Source of the DNA: CAZRXG01 sp964603985
GTDB taxonomy: Bacteria > Chloroflexota > Anaerolineae > Aggregatilineales > UBA3940
NCBI GenBank assembly: GCA_964603985.1
Contig: CAZRXG010000035.1
Coordinates: forward strand, 1 to 47,429
DNA: 47,429 bases
Direction: 5' to 3'
Shown: in pieces, positions 24,464 to 32,355 of the stretch
Numbering within the stretch: the stretch's first letter is position 1
How the letters are laid out: every line of letters begins with the position of its first letter
Notes under the pieces: generated by a model
Database searches by the model: none
The model's input: only the letters and a program-made list of their open reading frames with translations
Told to the model about the DNA's origin: nothing
Made by a program: the position numbers and the translations under genes

Positions 24464-24697
24464 CACCAACCAGCTAACCGGCTGACCGCTGACCACTGCC
24501 CGCTGACCGGCTGACCGCTGACCGGCTGACCACTGCCCGGCTGACCACTGACCGGCTGACCACTGACCGGCTGAGAACTTGTCCCCCCTCGCCCAGCGCT
24601 CGAAGAGCGCGCCCGGGAGAGGGGGAGGCCGACCAGAGGTCGGCGGGGGTGAGGGTAGCTGACCGCTGATCACTGACCGGCTAACCGCTACCCACTA
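24464..24697 (-). repeat. Heptamer/octamer repeat array beginning at the hypE stop codon, split by a hairpin element
   Basis: Read on the minus strand from the TAG stop (24697-24695): TAGTGGG, TAGCGGT, TAGCCGG, TCAGTGA, TCAGCGG, TCAGCTA. Then comes a ~75-bp family 2 element (about 24580-24656), then about fifteen more units of TCAGCCGG/TCAGTGG/TCAGCGG type to about 24464. The stop codon is part of the first unit, as at trxB. Units alternate 7 and 8 bases. Confidence 0.8.
24580..24656. repeat. C/G-rich double-hairpin element (family 2) inside the heptamer array
   Basis: It contains the perfect stems GCGCTC (24596-24601) with GAGCGC (24605-24610), loop GAA, and GCCGACC (24628-24634) with GGTCGGC (24638-24644), loop AGA, between C-rich and G-rich ends. 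Heptamer units continue on either side, which is what an insertion into an older array would look like. Confidence 0.7.
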
Positions 24698-25765
24698 ACA
24701 AATCCTCGGCAGCAGCTCCCCCGGCGGCAGGTCAACCACCCGCGTTGCCCCGATACCCGTCCGCGCCACCACCAGCCCCACGTGCTCCTCAACCACCCGC
24801 CCGATCACCGCCGCATCCTGCCCCAACGGGTGAGCCTGCATCGCATCCAGGATCGCCCCGGCATCCGCTTCAGGCACGAAAGCGACCAGTTTGCCCTCAT
24901 TGGCAACGTAAAACGGGTCCAGCCCCAACATCTCGCAAGCAGCCCACACGGCAGGCGTCACCGGGACATCCTGCTCGCCGAACTCGATCCCCACCCCCGA
25001 ACTGCGTGCCAGCTCATTGAGCGCCGCCGCCAGCCCTCCACGCGTCGCATCGCGCAGGCAGTGGATGTCCGCCGACGTGTCCAGCATCGCCTCAACCAGC
25101 CCATTGAGCGGCGCACTGTCACTCCGAATCGTGGTCTCGAACGTCAGCCCCTCACGCACCGACATGATCGCCATCCCATGATCACCCACCGTCCCACTGA
25201 CCAGCACCACGTCACCGGGGCGGGCACGGTCGGGGGCAATGTGCACCCCCGGCGGGATCAACCCAATACCCGACGTGTTGATGTACAGGCCATCACCATG
25301 CCCTTTGTTGACCACCTTGGTGTCACCCGTCACCAATTGCACCCCCGCCGCCTCGCACGCCGCCGCCACCGTGGCCGCGATCCGCCCCAACGTCTCCATC
25401 GGCAGCCCCTCTTCGAGGATGAACCCGGCACTCAGGAACAACGGTCTGGCCCCACTCATCGCCACGTCATTGACCGTGCCATTGACCGCCAGGTCACCAA
25501 TGTCACCACCGGGGAAGATCAACGGGCTGACGACAAACGAGTCCGTGCTGAAAGCCAACCGCGCCGTACCATCGTTGGCGGGCACGTCGAACACCGCCGA
25601 GTCGCCCAACTGGACAAGCTGCTCATTCTCAAACAGCGGCACGAACAGGTGACGGATCAGGTCAGACATCATCTTGCCACCGCTGCCATGCCCCATGACG
25701 ATGGTCGGGTAATCTCTGAGCGGAACAGGGCACGTCCACCCACCGAAGTCAGGCCGGTCACTCAT
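24695..25765 (-). CDS. hypE: Hydrogenase maturation protein HypE
   Basis: HypE accepts the carbamoyl group from HypF on its C-terminal cysteine and dehydrates it to the thiocyanate that becomes the CN ligand of the [NiFe] centre. The 356-residue product ends PRIC, the essential C-terminal motif. ATP-grasp-like PurM fold features are present: MGHGSGGKMMSDLI, LAFSTDSFVV, GDIGDLAVNGTVNDVAMSG, and LRDATRGGLA. The start overlaps the hypD stop by four bases (ATGA). It is the last gene of the hypC-hypD-hypE run. Its TAG stop opens a heptamer repeat array. Confidence 0.96.
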   Translation of the reverse strand: MSDRPDFGGWTCPVPLRDYPTIVMGHGSGGKMMSDLIRHLFVPLFENEQLVQLGDSAVFDVPANDGTARLAFSTDSFVVSPLIFPGGDIGDLAVNGTVNDVAMSGARPLFLSAGFILEEGLPMETLGRIAATVAAACEAAGVQLVTGDTKVVNKGHGDGLYINTSGIGLIPPGVHIAPDRARPGDVVLVSGTVGDHGMAIMSVREGLTFETTIRSDSAPLNGLVEAMLDTSADIHCLRDATRGGLAAALNELARSSGVGIEFGEQDVPVTPAVWAACEMLGLDPFYVANEGKLVAFVPEADAGAILDAMQAHPLGQDAAVIGRVVEEHVGLVVARTGIGATRVVDLPPGELLPRIC

Positions 25766-26883
25766 GTGCTTACCTCATCGTGCTCCATGCTCTCCGCGTA
25801 GCGCCCATACCGGTAATAAGCCGCGCACGCCCCTTCCGAGGAAACCATCGTCGCTCCCAACGGATTCTGCGGTGTGCACTCCCTGCCAAAGGCCGGGCAC
25901 TCATTGGGCTTCTTGATGCCCTGCAAAACCAACCCACTGATGCACACGCTCGGCTCCTCTGTGTCGATGGCCTGCACTTCGGGGAAGCGCCGCTCGGCAT
26001 CGTAAGCGACATACTCCTCGCGCAGCCTGTAGCCACTCATCGGGATCGTGCCGATGCCCCGCCACTTACGGTCGGTCATCTCAAACACCCGGTCGATGAC
26101 CTGCTGCGCGGGCCGATTGCCCTCCCGCGTCACCGAGCGCTCGTAAGCGTTCTCGACTTCCGCCCGACCCTCTTCCAACTGCCGGACGGCCATCAGGATT
26201 CCACGCACGATGTCAACCGGCTCGAACCCGGTCACGACGATGGGCACGCGATACTTCTCAGCCAACGGCTCATACTCCCAATAACCCATCACCGTGCACA
26301 CGTGTCCCGCCGCCAGGAACGCATCGACGCGCACGTCCGGCGACTCCATCAGGCCGGAGATGGCAGGCGGCACCGTGACGTGCGAGACCAGCATCACGAA
26401 GTTCTCGATCCCCTGTGCTTTGGCCTGCACGACCGCCATCGCGTTGGGCGGGGCAGTCGTCTCGAAGCCAATGCCGAAGAAGACGACCGTTTTGTCAGGG
26501 TTCTGCTGTGCGATCTTGAGCGCATCGAGCGGCGAATACACGATGCGCACGTCACCGCCCCCGGCCTTGACGCCGAACAGGTCCTGCTCCGAGCCGGGCA
26601 CGCGCAGCATGTCGCCATAGGAGGTGAAGATCACGTCCGGGCGCGCGGCCAGGACAATCGCCTTGTCGATCAGCTCAAGCGGCGTCACGCACACCGGGCA
26701 GCCGGGGCCGTGGATCAGGTTGACCCCCTCCGGGAGAAGCTGGTCCAATCCGCTCTTCAGGATGGAATGCGTCTGCCCACCGCACACCTCCATCAGGTTC
26801 CAGGTGCGGGTGACGGCGCGCTCCAACTCATCAAGCAGCGAGCGGGTCAATTCCCCATCGCGATACTCGTCCAGGTACTTCAT
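25762..26883 (-). CDS. hypD: Hydrogenase maturation protein HypD
   Basis: HypD is the Fe-S scaffold on which, with HypC, the Fe(CN)2CO unit is built. The 373-residue product has the conserved MEVCGGQTHS (32-41), GPGCPVCVTP and GIGFETTAP segments. The C-terminal cysteine set for the [4Fe-4S] cluster is also present, in NECPAFGRECTP and EGACAAYYRYG. Both ends overlap neighbours by four bases (hypC upstream, hypE downstream), showing tight translational coupling. Length is normal. Confidence 0.96.
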   Translation of the reverse strand: MKYLDEYRDGELTRSLLDELERAVTRTWNLMEVCGGQTHSILKSGLDQLLPEGVNLIHGPGCPVCVTPLELIDKAIVLAARPDVIFTSYGDMLRVPGSEQDLFGVKAGGGDVRIVYSPLDALKIAQQNPDKTVVFFGIGFETTAPPNAMAVVQAKAQGIENFVMLVSHVTVPPAISGLMESPDVRVDAFLAAGHVCTVMGYWEYEPLAEKYRVPIVVTGFEPVDIVRGILMAVRQLEEGRAEVENAYERSVTREGNRPAQQVIDRVFEMTDRKWRGIGTIPMSGYRLREEYVAYDAERRFPEVQAIDTEEPSVCISGLVLQGIKKPNECPAFGRECTPQNPLGATMVSSEGACAAYYRYGRYAESMEHDEVST

Positions 26884-27152
26884 GACGGCGCTTCGTCCCC
26901 ATCGGCCAGCTCCGGCAGCTCGTCGGCCAGCAGATCGATCTCACGCAGCAGCTCAAACGTCTTCTGCGCTTCCTCCTCATCGATGCGGCTGATGGCAAAC
27001 CCGACGTGGATGATGGCATACTCTCCCACCTGGATTTCGGGCACGTACTCCAGGCAGACCTCCCTGAGCACACCGCCGAAGTCAACCTTGCCCATCTTCA
27101 GACCGTCGGCCCGGTAAATCTCGACCACTCTGGCGGGTATTCCAAGACACAT
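26880..27152 (-). CDS. hypC: Hydrogenase maturation chaperone HypC/HybG
   Basis: HypC carries iron through its N-terminal cysteine (exposed after Met removal) and forms the complex with HypD. The 90-residue protein begins MCLGIPARVVEI with Cys2 and continues MGKVDFGGVLREVCLEYVP and VGEYAIIHVGFAISRID, all standard. The C-terminal acidic tail is slightly longer than usual. The next upstream gene on the same strand, the nickel transporter fusion, ends 30 bp before this start, so all four are probably one transcript. hypA and hypB are not in the window. Confidence 0.96.
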   Translation of the reverse strand: MCLGIPARVVEIYRADGLKMGKVDFGGVLREVCLEYVPEIQVGEYAIIHVGFAISRIDEEEAQKTFELLREIDLLADELPELADGDEAPS

Positions 27153-27182
27153 GGTGCGTTACCTCTCGTCGCTTGTTCGTCG

Positions 27183-29804
27183 CTAGGGCAGCCAGACGGC
27201 GTCGTAGCCCGGCGTGACGATCTCCTGCACCTCGCCCGTCTCGACGTTCAGCAGCCAGAGTCCCGGCTGGGCCTGTGACTGCTTGAGAAAGTGCCGCCTG
27301 AAGAGCAGGTAGCGCCCGTCAGGCGACCAGACCGGCGTCCCATGAATGATATCCGGTTCGTCGGTAAGCTGGCGGGGCTGGCTCCCGTCGGGGCGGATCA
27401 GCCAGAGCTGGTTGCCAAACGACCCCGACGGCTCGTCCAGCCTGCGGCGCACGGTCACGATCCACTCCCCATCCGGCGACCACGCCCCCGACATGTCCTC
27501 GGTGCCCAGGTCGCCGCTCAGGTCGGTCAGCTCCTGGGTCGCGATGTCGAAGCGCAGCAGGTGCACGATGTACTGGTTTTCCTGGCGGTAGGCATCGTTC
27601 AGCAGCAGCGAATCACCGTCGGGACTCCACGACACGGGTGCGCCGGTCTGGTTGGGGATGGACAGGCTGCGGCCATCGCTCAGGTTGTAAATGAAGATCT
27701 GGGCGCTGGTCGTGCCGACGGGCGCAGTATAGCTCAACCACTCACCGTCGGGCGACCATCCGGGCGAGTATCCCGGCAGCCGCCCATCCTGGAAAACCGG
27801 GCCTGACTCGCCGCTGGCGGGGTCCACCCACCACAGCGAGGGGATGCCGGTGCCGTCCAGTGAGGTGGTATCAAGCTGTTGGAAGACCACCCGCTGCCCA
27901 TCGGGCGACCACGCCAGCTCGCTGCAAGTCAATTCCTGGCAGTCCAGCAACTGGCGGCGGTCACTCCCGTCGGCGTTCACCGCCCAGATGGCACTGCCTC
28001 CCTCGCGCTGAGCCGAGTAGGCGACCGTCACGCCGTCCGGCGAGAGCGCGTAGCCCCACACGCCGAGCGGCTCCTCGGTGAGCGCGGTTGACGCGCCGCT
28101 TTTCAGCGAGGCAACGAAAAGCTGGTAGCGGTTCTGGTCGTCGGGGGCCAGGTAAAGAATGCTGGCCCGGTCGACGTCAAACGCTGCGGGAGCCGTGTCA
28201 CCTGCGGCGGCCACCCCCGGCGACCCCGGAGACAGCAGCAGCGGCACGGCGCTGCGCGCGGCGCTGGCCACCAGCGCCATCCCCAGCCCCAGCACGATCA
28301 CGGCGCTGACCAGCGGCAGGGCGGGCGTCACACGGCTGAACGCTTCGATGCGCGTAAACAGGCGGCGGCTGCGCACCACGGCTATCCCAATCGCGATCAG
28401 CACCAGCGCCAGCCCCAGGCTGAACGCCACGACCAGCGACAATCCCAGCGCGATGCGGTTGATGGCCACGGCAACCAGCAGGATGGCGATGGCGTCGGGG
28501 CAGGGCACCAGCCCACCGCTGATGCCCAACGCGGCCAGCGAGCGCCAGCTCACCGCCCCCGGCGAGAAATCACCCTGGGGGAGCACGTCGTCGTAAACCC
28601 TGGCGTTGATGTCCTGGCCGACGGTGATGCGTGTGCCACCGGAGCCGCCCTCGCGCTCTGGTGACTGCTGCTCGCGGGTATGCCTGCGCGCGGCACGGCG
28701 GCGGGTCGCCGCGCGGAAGCCGCGCCAACGGCGGCGCAACAGGCTGATGCCCATCCCGACGATCAGCAGGCCGGAGGCGATCTCCAGCAGCGGGAAGAGG
28801 TCGGTCGGCATCAGGAAGCGCGAGATGAGCAGCGTCAGTGCGCCGAGCGCCACCACCGATCCGGTGTGCGTCAGCGTGACGATGCCGCCCAGGGCGGTGG
28901 CGTGGCGCATCGTGCCGCGTGATCCGACCAGGTAGGCGGCCACCAGCGCCTTGCCGTGCCCCGGCGTCAGGGCGTGGATCGCGCCCAGCAGCAGCGCGAT
29001 GGTCAGCGCGGACAGGTAGAAGGCCGGCGACGGTTCCGGCGCACGCACCAACCCGGTCAGGATCTGGGAGGTGCGGCGGGGCGGCGAACCGGTCTGCGGG
29101 GTGGCGTCGGTCGAAGCCTGGTCGGCAGCCGAGAGCGCGGGGATGCCGCTGTCCCAGTACGTCAGCAGCCCCTCGCCGGGCTCGGCCTGCGGATCAGCCC
29201 CCGCCTCCGGGAGCACGAATTCAACGTCAAACTGGCCGTTGTCCTGCACCGGTTTGTGGAAAGTCACCCCATCCACGCCGTGCAGGTAGAACCAGTTGAT
29301 GCTGATGGTCTCTGCGTAGGAGTCGTACAGGCTGAGCCGGTGACCGGCTGTCGCGCCCGAAGGCCAGTCGGCAGCCAGGTGAATCAGGATGGTCTGGTCG
29401 CCAAGCTGGAAATCGGTGGCCGACGCGGGCCACTCGACCGCCTCGACGCGCCAGTCGAGAGGCGCACCGTCGAGGGTGGCGGAGAACTCGGCAAGCCGAC
29501 CCTCGCTCCAGGCGCGGGCCTCGTCGGCGTCGATGGCCTCGTCCTGATCGCGGTCGGCGTCGTACCACACCGCCTGGGTGAGCATCGGCCCCGGCGCAAT
29601 CGACCACTCGACCTCGATCCCCACCGGTGCCAGGCGCACGGTATGCGCGTTGAAGAACATATCGGCGGGGTGCGCGCGGGCGACCTGCCCCGGCAGCAGT
29701 GCAACCAGAGCAACCGCCAGTGCGAGCGAAACCCGCCTGACGGCGCGAGGTATATGCTTTACCTGACCGGTGCTGTGCATACCGCTGTCACTCTCCAGAG
29801 ACAC
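27183..29804 (-). CDS. Nickel/cobalt transporter (RcnA/NicO-like) fused to a TolB-type beta-propeller
   Basis: The 873-residue protein starts with a signal-like segment and a periplasmic-type domain (HPADMFFNAHTVRL, ~47-200). That domain contains an EF-hand-like loop, DRDQDEAIDADE. Residues ~265-545 form about six membrane spans with the metal-transporter motifs HALTPGHGK, TLTHTGSV and GGLVPCPDA, joined by a basic loop. Residues ~580-873 are PD40/TolB propeller blades (LAWSPDGQ, GWSPDGEW, SWSPDGDS, AWSPDGEW, VWSPDGRY). It precedes hypC on the same strand, so nickel uptake for hydrogenase is likely. The start may be GTG 29804 (AAGGGA upstream) or ATG 29780 (GGAGAG upstream). The fusion is unusual; direction of transport is inferred from context. 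Confidence 0.8.
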   Translation of the reverse strand: MSLESDSGMHSTGQVKHIPRAVRRVSLALAVALVALLPGQVARAHPADMFFNAHTVRLAPVGIEVEWSIAPGPMLTQAVWYDADRDQDEAIDADEARAWSEGRLAEFSATLDGAPLDWRVEAVEWPASATDFQLGDQTILIHLAADWPSGATAGHRLSLYDSYAETISINWFYLHGVDGVTFHKPVQDNGQFDVEFVLPEAGADPQAEPGEGLLTYWDSGIPALSAADQASTDATPQTGSPPRRTSQILTGLVRAPEPSPAFYLSALTIALLLGAIHALTPGHGKALVAAYLVGSRGTMRHATALGGIVTLTHTGSVVALGALTLLISRFLMPTDLFPLLEIASGLLIVGMGISLLRRRWRGFRAATRRRAARRHTREQQSPEREGGSGGTRITVGQDINARVYDDVLPQGDFSPGAVSWRSLAALGISGGLVPCPDAIAILLVAVAINRIALGLSLVVAFSLGLALVLIAIGIAVVRSRRLFTRIEAFSRVTPALPLVSAVIVLGLGMALVASAARSAVPLLLSPGSPGVAAAGDTAPAAFDVDRASILYLAPDDQNRYQLFVASLKSGASTALTEEPLGVWGYALSPDGVTVAYSAQREGGSAIWAVNADGSDRRQLLDCQELTCSELAWSPDGQRVVFQQLDTTSLDGTGIPSLWWVDPASGESGPVFQDGRLPGYSPGWSPDGEWLSYTAPVGTTSAQIFIYNLSDGRSLSIPNQTGAPVSWSPDGDSLLLNDAYRQENQYIVHLLRFDIATQELTDLSGDLGTEDMSGAWSPDGEWIVTVRRRLDEPSGSFGNQLWLIRPDGSQPRQLTDEPDIIHGTPVWSPDGRYLLFRRHFLKQSQAQPGLWLLNVETGEVQEIVTPGYDAVWLP

Positions 29805-30009
29805 ACCGCGATCCCTTCCGGGCTTGAAATCCTACCCCTGCTGAGGGTAGAGTAAGGACACGGCCTGCCGCTCCTACCAAAGAGATTATATCCCGGCGGC
29901 GGCTGCCGGGCAGGGCCATCCGGCAGTAAATTGCGATGCCAATTGTCATATTTATACCAGAGAGGCGGGCCGGTGACCACCGCCGCAGAGATGACAAAGC
30001 AGGAGCAGC
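29805..30009. promoter_or_regulatory. Divergent control region of the hyp cluster
   Basis: On the minus strand a perfect TATAAT (29885-29890) would give an ~75-base leader for the transporter-hypCDE unit. That leader contains the stem CTACCC/GGGTAG (29832-29850, 7-base loop). On the plus strand TTGCGA (29931-29936) and TATACC (29953-29958), 16 bp apart, are a weak candidate for hypF; GGAGCAG precedes its ATG. I see no NikR-type GTATGA/TCATAC operator. Confidence 0.4.
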
Positions 30010-32349
30010 ATGACGGAACGCAGCACATCCGGCGATGACACCCCCATCGAGCGGCGGCACATCCACGTGGACGGCGTGGTGCAGGGCGTCGGCTTCCGGC
30101 CCTTCATCTACGGGCTGGCGACGCGTCACGCGCTGGTCGGCTGGGTGCTGAACTCCTCGTCGGGGGTGGATATCGAGGTGCAGGGCACGCCGGAGGCGCT
30201 CGACGCCTTCCAGGCGGCCATCAGTGCCGAAGCGCCGCGCCTGGCCCGCATCGACCGCGTTGCGGCCACGCCCGTCCCGCTCGATGGAGGGGAGGATGCT
30301 TTCGTCATCCGCCACAGCGAGGCCGACATGGGTACGTCGCTGGTCTCGCCGGACGTGGCGACCTGCCCGGACTGCCTGGCCGAGGTGTTCGACCCGGACG
30401 ACCGCCGCTACCGCTATCCCTTCACCAACTGCACCAACTGCGGGCCGCGCTACACGATCATCGAGGCGATGCCTTACGACCGCCCGATGACGACCATGCG
30501 CCGCTTCCAGATGTGCCCCGACTGCCGGGCCGAGTACGACGACCCGCTCAACCGGCGCTTCCACGCCCAGCCAAACGCCTGCCCGATCTGCGGGCCGCGC
30601 GTCGAGCTGGTGGCCGGTGACGACGTGTTGGCCGGGATCGAGGACGTGGCGGGCGACGAGATCGGGCGCGTCGCGGCGCTGCTGCGGAGGGGGTACATCG
30701 TGGCGATCAGGGGGTTGGGCGGCTTTCACCTGGCCTGCGATGCGACCGACGCCGGGGCGGTCGCCCGGCTGCGCGCGCGCAAGGCCCGGCCCGACAAGCC
30801 CTTCGCGGTGATGATGGCCTCGCCGGAAGAGGTCAGGGCGCATTGCACGGTCACCGCCGACGAGGAGGCGCTGCTGACGGGAGCCAGCGCCCCGGTCGTG
30901 CTGCTGTACCGCCGCCCGGAGTCGAGTGTCGCGGCGAACGTCGCGCCGGACAACCCGATGCTGGGCGTGCTGCTGCCTTACACGCCGCTGCACCACATCC
31001 TGCTGCGCGACGCGGGCCGCCCGTTGGTGATGACCAGCGGCAACCTGAGCGACATGCCGATCATCACCGGCAACGCGGAGGCGCAGGAGAAGCTGGGTCA
31101 CATCGCGGATGCGTTTCTGCTGCACAACCGTCCGATCCACATGCGCTGTGACGACGCGGTGTGGTGGGTGGATCGCTTTGCGGGTGAGGAGGACGCGGCC
31201 CGGCAGCCGCTGCGCCGCTCGCGGGGGGACGCGCCTTACCCGGTGCGACTGCCCTGGCAGGCCCCGAAGCACATCCTGGCGACCGGTGCGGAGATGAAGA
31301 ATACGCTGTGCCTGCTGCGTGGCGGCGATGCCTTCCTGAGCCAGCACATCGGCGAGGTGGACTCGTTGGAGGCATTAGACTACTTCCGGCAGACGCTCGA
31401 CCACCTGAGCGGGCTGTTCAAGGTGGAGCCGGAGGTTATCGCGCACGACATGCACCCGGCTTACCTGACCACCCGGCTGGCGCGCGAGCTGGCCGCCGAG
31501 CGTGGCCTGCCGCTGATCGCCGTCCAGCACCACCACGCACACATCGCCGCCTGCCTGGCCGAGCACGGGCGCACCGGCCCGGTGATCGGGATCGCGCTGG
31601 ATGGGACGGGGTACGGGATGGACGGGGCGATCTGGGGCGGGGAGATCCTGGCGGCGGACGTGCGGGACTTTGAGCGCGTCGCTCACCTGGAGTACCTGCC
31701 GCTGCCGGGCGGCGAGGCGGCCATCCGGCGACCGTACCGCATCGCGTGGGGATACCTGCTGGTCACGCAGGGGGACATCCCCGACCTGCCCACGCTGTCC
31801 CGCTTCCCGGCGCAGGAGCGGGCCGTCGTCGCCCGGCAGGTGGAGCGCGGCCTCAATGCGCCGCTCACGTCAAGCTGCGGGCGGCTGTTCGACGCGGTCT
31901 CGGCGCTGCTGGGCGTGTGCCCGGTGACGACCTTCGAGGCGCAGGCGGCCATCGCGCTGGAGCTGGCCGCCCGTGAAGCCGACCTCTCGCAGGCGCAGGC
32001 GCTGCCCTTCGCCGTCGATGAGGAGGGCGTGATCCGTGTCGGGGAGATGCTGGCGGCGCTGGTCGAAGGGTTGGAGGTGGGGCGGGCGGTGAGCGCGCTG
32101 GCGGCGGACTTTCACGTCACCGTTGCCGGCATGATGACGCGCGCCGCCGGGCGCGCCCGCGCCCAGAGCGGCCTGGAGACGGTTGCGCTGTCGGGTGGGG
32201 TGTTCCAGAACCGGCTGATCCTGCGTATGACCCGCGACGCGCTGCGGCAGGCGGGGTTCGAGGTGCTGACACACCGGCAGGCCCCGGCCAATGACGGCGG
32301 GCTCAGCCTGGGGCAGGCCGTGATCGCGCTGCACCGGTTGGGCGGTTGA
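30010..32349 (+). CDS. hypF: Hydrogenase maturation carbamoyltransferase HypF
   Basis: HypF turns carbamoyl phosphate into carbamoyl-AMP and passes the carbamoyl group to HypE. All domains are in order in 779 residues. The acylphosphatase domain is VDGVVQGVGFRPFIYGLA (~18-35). Two zinc fingers follow: CPDCLAEVF with CTNCGP, and CPDCRAEYDD with CPICGP (~115-205). A YrdC-like domain spans ~210-390 (KARPDKPFAVMM). The Kae1-like carbamoyltransferase domain begins at ~420 (HHHAHIAACLAEHG, ALDGTGYG, LSGGVFQNR). It is divergent from the hypCDE unit, suggesting shared control from the 205-bp region between them. Confidence 0.96.
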   Translation: MTERSTSGDDTPIERRHIHVDGVVQGVGFRPFIYGLATRHALVGWVLNSSSGVDIEVQGTPEALDAFQAAISAEAPRLARIDRVAATPVPLDGGEDAFVIRHSEADMGTSLVSPDVATCPDCLAEVFDPDDRRYRYPFTNCTNCGPRYTIIEAMPYDRPMTTMRRFQMCPDCRAEYDDPLNRRFHAQPNACPICGPRVELVAGDDVLAGIEDVAGDEIGRVAALLRRGYIVAIRGLGGFHLACDATDAGAVARLRARKARPDKPFAVMMASPEEVRAHCTVTADEEALLTGASAPVVLLYRRPESSVAANVAPDNPMLGVLLPYTPLHHILLRDAGRPLVMTSGNLSDMPIITGNAEAQEKLGHIADAFLLHNRPIHMRCDDAVWWVDRFAGEEDAARQPLRRSRGDAPYPVRLPWQAPKHILATGAEMKNTLCLLRGGDAFLSQHIGEVDSLEALDYFRQTLDHLSGLFKVEPEVIAHDMHPAYLTTRLARELAAERGLPLIAVQHHHAHIAACLAEHGRTGPVIGIALDGTGYGMDGAIWGGEILAADVRDFERVAHLEYLPLPGGEAAIRRPYRIAWGYLLVTQGDIPDLPTLSRFPAQERAVVARQVERGLNAPLTSSCGRLFDAVSALLGVCPVTTFEAQAAIALELAAREADLSQAQALPFAVDEEGVIRVGEMLAALVEGLEVGRAVSALAADFHVTVAGMMTRAAGRARAQSGLETVALSGGVFQNRLILRMTRDALRQAGFEVLTHRQAPANDGGLSLGQAVIALHRLGG

Positions 32350-32355
32350 ACGGCG

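Noticed and set aside
23857..24485. Open frames of 87-131 codons in the structured region
   Set aside because: They are Arg/Pro/Gly-rich, lack ribosome-binding sites and known motifs, and overlap each other as random GC-rich frames do.
24407..24673. Open frame encoding SAGQW repeats (minus strand)
   Set aside because: It is simply the heptamer array read in one frame; the repeats are non-coding downstream sequence of hypE.
29930..29960. NikR or Fur operator in the hyp control region
   Set aside because: Only short imperfect dyads such as ATTG/CAAT are present; the GTATGA/TCATAC half-sites are missing.
29788..31347. 519-codon minus-strand frame
   Set aside because: It is antisense to hypF, whose domains are all recognisable.
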